The notes under the pieces are model-generated. The model saw only the letters and a list, made by a program, of their open reading frames with translations. It ran no database searches and was not told the origin of the DNA. A DNA stretch of 9,297 bases, taken from positions 1 to 9,297 of the forward strand of contig JAJFTY010000058.1 of the NCBI GenBank assembly GCA_021372695.1, written 5' to 3'. A program made the position numbers and the translations under genes. This document shows positions 6,583 to 9,297 of this stretch, in pieces. Origin of the DNA: Deltaproteobacteria bacterium. Lineage in GTDB: Bacteria > Desulfobacterota > Syntrophia > Syntrophales > UBA5619. Numbering within the stretch: the stretch's first letter is position 1; every line of letters starts with the position of its first letter.

Positions 6583-7047
6583 TCAGCCCTTGAGCGCGGC
6601 CAGAATTTCCTTCATGTCGGGGAGCTGCCTGATCGGGTATACCTTGATGAATATCACCTTGCCCGCCTCATCGACGATGATGTTGGCCCGCTCCGAAATG
6701 CCGTCGGGACGCAGGATGCCAAGGGATTTGGCGAACCCGCCGTGGGGCCAGAAATCGGAGAGGAGCCGCGTGTTCTTGATCTTCAGGCTCCTGGCCCAGG
6801 CCGCCTGGCAGGGAACGGTATCGATGCTCAGGCCCACGGCCACGGCGTTGAGCTTGTCCAACGCCTTCCTGTTCTTTTCCAGGGATTTCATCTGCTGGGC
6901 GCAGACGGGGGTCCAGGCGAGCGGGTGGAAGGAGAGGAGAACCTTCTTCCCCTTGCAGTCCGCCAGGACGAAATCCTTGCCGTTATGGTCCTTGAGCTTG
7001 AAGTCTTTCAGCTTCTTTCCGACTTGAACGACCTTCTTCTCCACCAT
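6583..7047 (-). CDS. Peroxiredoxin (AhpC/TSA family, thiol peroxidase)
   Basis: A 154-residue thioredoxin-fold peroxidase counted from ATG at 7047, which has AAGGAGGG at 7054-7061. An in-frame ATG 15 codons further upstream (7092) would overlap the AOR stop and contain this ribosome site, so it is rejected. The peroxidatic motif is PLAWTPVC at 42-49 (P42, T46, C49), and the conserved active-site Arg is probably R120. C80, in DTVPCQAAWA, is a candidate resolving cysteine; C31 is the only other Cys. It should reduce H2O2 or organic peroxides in the cytosol using thioredoxin-like or other donors. It is embedded 41 nt after the AOR gene and 22 nt before the ligase. The natural inference is oxidative-stress protection of oxygen-sensitive metabolic enzymes made from the same message. 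The exact Prx subclass is not assigned. Confidence 0.92.
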   Translation of the reverse strand: MVEKKVVQVGKKLKDFKLKDHNGKDFVLADCKGKKVLLSFHPLAWTPVCAQQMKSLEKNRKALDKLNAVAVGLSIDTVPCQAAWARSLKIKNTRLLSDFWPHGGFAKSLGILRPDGISERANIIVDEAGKVIFIKVYPIRQLPDMKEILAALKG

Positions 7048-7053
7048 GACGAA

Positions 7054-7061
7054 CCCTCCTT
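7054..7061 (-). promoter_or_regulatory. Shine-Dalgarno site fixing the peroxiredoxin start
   Basis: AAGGAGGG on the minus strand, with the GGAGG core 7 nt from ATG at 7047-7045. It lies inside the possible longer reading frame that opens at 7092 and so favours the 154-residue product, which also begins where peroxiredoxin homology would be expected. Confidence 0.7.
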
Positions 7062-7088
7062 TTCTCGTTTTTTGGGGGAAATGGAGCC

Positions 7089-9272
7089 TCACGCGTTCAT
7101 CTCCAGGATCCTGGCTTGCGCCTCCTGGTTCAGGAATTCCCAGAGGCCGATCCGCTTCAGCGTCTTTGGGGTCGGGACCCCCTCTTCATTCCATCCGCGC
7201 ACGCGGTAGTAGACCTGGATCAGCTCGCGAAGCCGCTCCCTTCTTCTCTGCATCAGGCTTTCCCGCTTTTCCGACACGGGCATCGCCTGGATTTCCCCGA
7301 GCGGCTTCCCCAGAGAGTCGGCCAGCTCCTGATCGTTTTCCGCCTGCTCCGCATCGTAGAGCGCATCTTCGGTCGGGCCGATGGCGCGGTCCGGAATCCG
7401 GTCCTGCCGGCCGGTATCCTTTCCGTAGACCATGACGTTCATGACCCGCTGGAGGTTGATGTCCCGATCGGTCTGCGCGAAGATCTCCTGCCAGGTCATC
7501 TTCGTCCCCAGCATGCCGTTGTAGAAGTCCGCGTAAAGCTCCTGGGATGCCGGATTGATGTAGATGTCCGTATTCTTCATCTCGGCGGATGCGGGGTTGA
7601 AGACGTCGACCCACGGGAGCTTGCAGAGCCCGAGATTGTCGTTCCCCAGACGGACCCGCGGGTACATGACGAGCGCCTGCGCCTTCTGCTCCATGGTGGG
7701 AAATGCGCCCAGGAGATCGATCTTGATCAGCCAGGCAGCGGCATGGTGCGCCCCGATGTCACTTGCCGCGGCGTAGGAGCCCTGCATGGAGAGCGACCGG
7801 TGGGTCCGGTAGAGGGAAAAGGGGAGCCCTTTGGTCTGCATCGCAAAGAGCGAGAGCTTCTCGTGGGGATCGTCCTGGCCTGTCCTCTGTACATAGCGGT
7901 CGCAGACCCAGTCGATGAGCGCCAGCATTCCCTTTCCGGCCGTGACGGAAAATTCCGTGCCCCCCTCGGCAAGGCGGTGCATGAACTGGAGGACCGCCCC
8001 TTCATTGCCCCAGCTCAACTCCAGTCCGTCCGTATCGGCGGCGGTCAGATAGCCCCGCTGGGAGCATTCCATCAGGAAGGCGGCGGTGACCGCCACGGTG
8101 ATCGTGTCGATCCCGTAGTTGTCGCAATGCCAGTTGGCCTCCATGATGAAGTTCGGGTTCCAGATGCCCAGGTTGGAGCCGAAAGCGGCGGCCGTCTCGT
8201 ACTCGGGGCCGTCCACCCAGACGTGGCGGCCCTTGTCCGCGCCGGAGGTGAGCGTCACCCAGCCGCCCTTGGTGCAGCGCAGATTGCAGCCCGGGAAACA
8301 GCCGTCCATCCCCCGGTGGTCGAAAAGATGATCTGCGTAGAAGTCCCCGCTGATCTTGCCTGCCTCGGGATCCGTGCCAAACTGGTAGTTCCTGACAGGC
8401 AGGGATTTGTACTCCGGTTTGTTCATGAAATTGACGAGGCCGGCGGAGCCCCTGAGATACATCTGGAGTGATTTCGGGTCGTTCACCCTGACCACCTCGC
8501 CCAGCTTCTGCCCCGCCCGCTTCACCTTCTCCCAGTCGGCCGCGCCGTAGGGGTTTTCGCCGTGCGGATATTTTGCCAGGATCACGACGGCCCCGATCTG
8601 CTTGTCCCTCATGATCGTGCCCAGGCCCGTCCGCCCGGCCTGCTTGGTCCGGAAAATTCCCTTGGCGCCGTCGACCGGTTTGGCCGGGTCGAAGTAATGG
8701 CTGTTGATGCAGCCGAAGGTCGTCCGGGCTGCGCCGGCGCCCGTCGTCAGAAAGACGATCTCTTTCCTGTCGCGCCCCTCGCGGAGGAAGCGGTCGATGA
8801 TCTCCCGCTCCAGGTCGAAGACACGGTCGATCGCAGGCGCATCCGTGAGATAGACCTCCCCGCGGAAGGCGTCGATGACGATCATGACGCTCCTGGCGGA
8901 TTTCCCGGTGACTCTGAGCGCGTCAAAACCGGCATATTTGAGGTAGGCGCCGAAATGGCCGCCGAAGTTGGAGACGCCCGGGATGCCCGTGAGCGGCGAA
9001 AGGGAGATGGCCATGCACTTGCTCGTGCCCGGAAATTGGGGGATGCCGGCGAGCGGGCCCGGGGCGATGATCAGCGGATTCTCCGGATCGCCTGGTCCTG
9101 TTCCGTTCCGCACTTCTTTGTGGAGGAGATAGAGCCCGAGCGCCCGGCCGCCGATAAAATAATCCCGGACCTCAGGGGCGATCGCGGGGGCCTGGATCTC
9201 GCCGCTTTTGAGGTCGATGGTCAGAATCCGATTCGTGTATCCGCGGTGGAGCGGTGTCTGTGAAAACTTCAT
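7089..9272 (-). CDS. Aldehyde:ferredoxin oxidoreductase family protein (tungsten/molybdenum bis-pterin enzyme)
   Basis: A 727-residue AOR-family protein with ATG at 9272 and AAAGGG at 9277-9282. The family opening is clear (RILTIDLKSGEI, then FIGGRALG at 39-46). Candidate [4Fe-4S] ligands are C325, C329, C333 and C550. The two pterin-binding DxxGL-type motifs are DNYGID at 384-389 and DNLGLC at 545-550. The C-terminus has the usual YYRVRGWNEEGVPT-type end. AORs oxidise aldehydes to acids with ferredoxin, or reduce acids at low potential, in the cytoplasm of anaerobes. At 727 residues it is much longer than the 605-residue Pyrococcus furiosus AOR. Much of the excess lies after C550, including a charged stretch at about 633-680. 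The first three Cys are spaced CX3CX3C rather than CX2CX3C. It heads the visible gene set, with the peroxiredoxin 41 nt downstream. Another AOR-family substrate is possible. Confidence 0.92.
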   Translation of the reverse strand: MKFSQTPLHRGYTNRILTIDLKSGEIQAPAIAPEVRDYFIGGRALGLYLLHKEVRNGTGPGDPENPLIIAPGPLAGIPQFPGTSKCMAISLSPLTGIPGVSNFGGHFGAYLKYAGFDALRVTGKSARSVMIVIDAFRGEVYLTDAPAIDRVFDLEREIIDRFLREGRDRKEIVFLTTGAGAARTTFGCINSHYFDPAKPVDGAKGIFRTKQAGRTGLGTIMRDKQIGAVVILAKYPHGENPYGAADWEKVKRAGQKLGEVVRVNDPKSLQMYLRGSAGLVNFMNKPEYKSLPVRNYQFGTDPEAGKISGDFYADHLFDHRGMDGCFPGCNLRCTKGGWVTLTSGADKGRHVWVDGPEYETAAAFGSNLGIWNPNFIMEANWHCDNYGIDTITVAVTAAFLMECSQRGYLTAADTDGLELSWGNEGAVLQFMHRLAEGGTEFSVTAGKGMLALIDWVCDRYVQRTGQDDPHEKLSLFAMQTKGLPFSLYRTHRSLSMQGSYAAASDIGAHHAAAWLIKIDLLGAFPTMEQKAQALVMYPRVRLGNDNLGLCKLPWVDVFNPASAEMKNTDIYINPASQELYADFYNGMLGTKMTWQEIFAQTDRDINLQRVMNVMVYGKDTGRQDRIPDRAIGPTEDALYDAEQAENDQELADSLGKPLGEIQAMPVSEKRESLMQRRRERLRELIQVYYRVRGWNEEGVPTPKTLKRIGLWEFLNQEAQARILEMNA

Positions 9273-9297
9273 GATTCCCTTTCCGTAAGCGCCGCGA

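Noticed and set aside
4710..6593. A 627-codon open frame on the plus strand opposite the acyl-CoA ligase
   Set aside because: Same reasoning: the opposite strand encodes an unmistakable ligase, and the antisense product is low in hydrophobic core patterns and shows no family signature.
7116..8471. A 451-codon plus-strand frame opposite the AOR
   Set aside because: It mirrors a conserved AOR gene and has no recognisable motifs or convincing start context.
9273..9297. Upstream control region of the AOR
   Set aside because: Only 25 bases remain before the window edge, enough to see the ribosome site but not a promoter or an upstream gene.

Overview
The window carries seven protein-coding genes, all on the minus strand, and no RNA genes, CRISPR array or insertion sequence. 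Base composition is high in G+C (by eye roughly 60% or more), with strong GGAGG-type Shine-Dalgarno sites. The gene content is a tungsten-type aldehyde:ferredoxin oxidoreductase (AOR), an AMP-forming acyl-CoA ligase, a long-form acyl-CoA dehydrogenase, a crotonase and multi-redox-centre flavoproteins. It points to an anaerobic, fatty- or aromatic-acid-metabolising bacterium, most plausibly a Syntrophus/Desulfobacterota-type (former Deltaproteobacteria) organism. That assignment is inference from gene content, not from a marker gene.

Layout in the direction of transcription (right to left). (1) AOR family enzyme, 9272-7089. (2) Peroxiredoxin, 7047-6583. (3) Fatty-acid-CoA ligase, 6560-4872. 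These three are separated by 41 and 22 nt and look like one transcription unit. (4) After a 164-nt gap holding a small inverted repeat and a strong Shine-Dalgarno site: an enoyl-CoA hydratase/isomerase-family protein, TTG start, 4707-3880. (5) After a 145-nt gap filled by an 80-bp REP-like double hairpin: a small metallophosphoesterase, 3734-3093, probably also TTG-started. (6) After 24 nt: a 920-residue three-module redox fusion, 3068-306. (7) After 69 nt: the N-terminal 78 residues of an acyl-CoA dehydrogenase that runs off the left edge.

A coherent reading is carboxylate/aldehyde and acyl-CoA metabolism. The AOR interconverts an aldehyde and its acid with ferredoxin. The ligase activates the acid to acyl-CoA. 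The dehydrogenase, the crotonase and the fusion flavoprotein introduce, move, hydrate or remove C=C bonds. The peroxiredoxin may protect the oxygen-sensitive enzymes.

The most unusual item is gene 6: an NAD(P)H-ferredoxin-reductase module and a plant-type [2Fe-2S] ferredoxin joined to a complete CrtI/phytoene-desaturase-like FAD enzyme. This would be a self-contained electron chain feeding a saturase- or desaturase-type active site. Also notable are the crotonase without the usual catalytic glutamate pair, the enlarged AOR with variant cluster-ligand spacing, and the REP-like element.
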